A stretch of DNA of 64,000 bases from Streptosporangium amethystogenes (GTDB taxonomy: Bacteria; Actinomycetota; Actinomycetes; Streptosporangiales; Streptosporangiaceae), in NCBI RefSeq assembly GCF_000721075.1, contig NZ_JOEQ01000008.1, forward strand, positions 163,882-227,881, written 5' to 3'. This document shows, piece by piece, positions 62,301 through 64,000 of this stretch (the stretch's first letter is position 1; each line of letters starts with the position of its first letter). The notes beneath the pieces are model-generated. The model was not told the DNA's origin and did not search any database. It saw nothing but the letters and a program-made list of their open reading frames with translations. Made by a program: the position numbers and the translations under genes.

Positions 62301-63662
62301 ATGATCACAACGGAGTCGCGTCGCCCCGCACGCACGATCGCCGTACCACGCCGCAACCACCACGGTGGCCACTCACCCGCCTGGCTGCTGGTCCAAGCCG
62401 CCCAGCTGTCATGGGAGATCACCTCCATCCTGTCCCTCATCCACGGCGCACGCCTCAACCTCACCGAAGAGCTCTCCATCCAGCACGAGGCGACCCAAGC
62501 CCTGATCAACGCCGCGCACGCCGGCGTCATCGTCGAAGCCCGCCTCCCCTTGGCCCCCTCCTGGAGCAGCGGGGTGCCGCGTCCGCGCTCGGTATTCGCC
62601 CAAGCCCGCGAAGCCGGCAGCGACCCCCAGGCGGTCATCCCGGAGATGTACGCCCCCGCCAAACCCGACATCCCCGCCGAACACCTGCAGGCGCTGAGCG
62701 AGGCCTCCCGCCCCGACCTTTTCCCGCACGCCCAGTGCTCCGGCGTCAACCTGAAAGGCGCGCGCTGCGCCAAGCGCATCTTCACCGGCATCGGCGCCGA
62801 ACACTGCCACGTGCATCTGACCACCACCGAACAACAGCGGCGCGAGCAGCTGCGCGCCGCCCGCGACAAGGTCCGCCAGGCCGAAGAAGACGCCATCGAG
62901 TGCCAGCGGCTGACCTTGGCCCACGACTGGATCGACCGCTACGGCCGACGCCCCCACCGGGTGGAACTTCCCACTCTGCCCTCGCAACCGCACCAGATCA
63001 CCCTCACCCACCCCGACGTCCCGCGACCGGCGGATGCGCCGCATGCGGTCATCAGGGTGTACGCGACCGGCTGGCTGACGATCTGCCCCCGCGCCAGTGA
63101 GATCATCAGAGCTTTCCTTGACGCTCCGCGCGCCTCGGCGCAGGAGATCGCCGCACATGCCGCGGCCCGGGCCCCTGGACGATGGGAGGACGGCGAGCAG
63201 TGGCTGACCTCGTGTGTCTGGGACGGCATCCAGCCGCCCCTGGACTGCATACCGGCAGCCGGTGAGATGCCCGAGCTGGACGAATACCCCGGCATCTACA
63301 CGTTGCGGCTGCAAATGATCGGCGACGAGCACAGCTGGGCCCACTGGGATAACGGGTTCTCCGCACTGGTCCAGGCTTGCGGCCACCCGGAGGTGGAGAC
63401 CATGGCGGATCTGCTGGCGTTCTGGCAGCACGTGGGCATCCTGACCCAAACCCAAAGCACCGACACCGATTCGTGCGCCGAGCCACAGCTGATGATCGGG
63501 ACAACGGTGCGCTCGCCCTGGCGGGTCCTGCACGCGGCAGGGCGCCCTGAGACTCCGTACGCGCTGATGGCGGCGGTGCGCTTCCTGACCGAGATGGCCA
63601 CCCCGTGGGATCGCGAGATCTCTCCGGGGGAGGTCTTGGAGTTGGCCCGCGTCGCCATATAG
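62301..63662 (+). CDS. Hypothetical protein with a C-C-C-H zinc-knuckle
   Basis: A 453-residue soluble protein I cannot name. Residues about 150-180 have Cys-x9-Cys-x12-Cys-x-His (CSGVNLKGARCAKR, then HCHVHL), similar to small zinc knuckles of the DUF5763 kind. A charged helix follows (EQQRREQLRAARDKVRQAEE). The C-terminal 200 residues have no motif known to me. ATG 62301 has AAGAGG about 7 bases upstream; the frame extends farther but poorly. It is divergent from an XRE regulator across a palindromic operator, an arrangement typical of toxin, phage or conjugation-control loci. Confidence 0.6.
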   Translation: MITTESRRPARTIAVPRRNHHGGHSPAWLLVQAAQLSWEITSILSLIHGARLNLTEELSIQHEATQALINAAHAGVIVEARLPLAPSWSSGVPRPRSVFAQAREAGSDPQAVIPEMYAPAKPDIPAEHLQALSEASRPDLFPHAQCSGVNLKGARCAKRIFTGIGAEHCHVHLTTTEQQRREQLRAARDKVRQAEEDAIECQRLTLAHDWIDRYGRRPHRVELPTLPSQPHQITLTHPDVPRPADAPHAVIRVYATGWLTICPRASEIIRAFLDAPRASAQEIAAHAAARAPGRWEDGEQWLTSCVWDGIQPPLDCIPAAGEMPELDEYPGIYTLRLQMIGDEHSWAHWDNGFSALVQACGHPEVETMADLLAFWQHVGILTQTQSTDTDSCAEPQLMIGTTVRSPWRVLHAAGRPETPYALMAAVRFLTEMATPWDREISPGEVLELARVAI

Positions 63663-63938
63663 AAGTGAACCGCGGGCGTCGCATCGAGTTGTTCGGCCCT
63701 TGGTGGCACGTGAGGGGAACCGGAACCGGGAGGGCGGCCAGCTCAGAAGGCTTGGACAGGGCGGTGCATGGCCGCCCAGCATCGTTGTGATCAGGAGCGG
63801 TGTGCAGGGCGGCCCCTGCCCGATCAAGCAATAGGTGATCCGGGTGGGCGGCCCGTCCTCCACGATGCGTCACACCAGCCCTGGTTGACGAGTTCGCGTA
63901 GCCGCTAGTGCCGTGACCGCATTGGTTCGCCGGGTTTG

Positions 63939-64000
63939 TCAGGCTGCGGCCTTGAGAGGGCGTCCGCCCCAGCGGATGCCCTTCTCGCCGCGGATGCGTA
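63939..64000 (-). CDS. Possible C-terminal end of a transposase (partial)
   Basis: The last codons of a minus-strand frame entering from the right edge read RIRGEKGIRWGGRPLKAAA and stop. This basic tail resembles the end of some IS transposases, but the piece is too short to be sure. The bases 63663-63938 hold no gene I can support. Confidence 0.25.
   Translation of the reverse strand, partial: RIRGEKGIRWGGRPLKAAA

Noticed and set aside
1..64000. tRNA or rRNA genes
   Set aside because: No cloverleaf-like segment with a GGTTCGA-type T-loop and no rRNA-like sequence was seen; a tRNAscan-SE run would settle it.

Overview
The window is very GC-rich and uses many GTG and TTG starts. It carries a large LuxR-family ATPase regulator, LacI regulators, an F420-type (deazaflavin) oxidoreductase and a CBM2-bearing secreted esterase. 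Together these point to a chromosomal segment of a soil actinomycete, most likely of the Streptosporangium/Nonomuraea type; the genus is an inference. All calls come from reading translated sequence by eye, with no database search.

Left part (1 to about 30.7 kb) is ordinary metabolic and regulatory chromosome. A minus-strand peptide/oligosaccharide ABC transporter (binding lipoprotein and two permeases, the second cut by the window edge) faces a secreted SGNH esterase with CBM2. Next come a ferritin-like protein, a LacI regulator with a palindrome over its own ribosome-binding site, a secreted zinc metallopeptidase, a zinc-ribbon protein of unknown function, a 46-aa protein and a 918-aa LAL regulator. 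A rhamnose block follows (rhaM and divergent rhaB, then a zinc dehydrogenase), then a CoA-transferase/amidohydrolase pair. A carbohydrate operon (lacI, FAD oxidoreductase, binding protein, two permeases) is divergent from a Tat-exported beta-propeller protein, with two matching operators between them. A Nudix protein, a PhzF protein, an F420-dependent oxidoreductase and an HSL-type esterase close this part.

Right part (about 30.8 to 64 kb) is an accessory region that looks like a defence island. It begins at a degenerate ligA scrap abutting a TnpB-only IS200/IS605-type element. Then come a DUF4132 protein, a 5'-truncated NAD+ DNA ligase and an intact one in inverted orientation. A 1021-aa HTH-STAND NTPase with twelve 35/36-residue repeats follows, with a divergent small membrane protein. 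A Hachiman-like pair comes next (HamA-like nuclease, HamB-like helicase fused to HIRAN), then an SOS-boxed dnaE2 scrap. A second HTH-STAND NTPase, again divergent from a small membrane protein, is followed by a Shedu-like nuclease, a truncated AlbA_2 protein, a GmrSD-like DUF262/DUF1524 protein with a RAMA-like tail, and an XRE regulator divergent from a zinc-knuckle protein across an 18-bp palindrome. Remnants of IS3-, IS256- and IS5-type transposases and of a transposon helper gene lie among these, which fits repeated insertion and deletion.

The best candidate for an undescribed system is the repeated module of HTH-STAND NTPase plus divergent small membrane protein, present twice about 10 kb apart and flanking the Hachiman-like locus. 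The second copy is followed closely by the Shedu-like gene.
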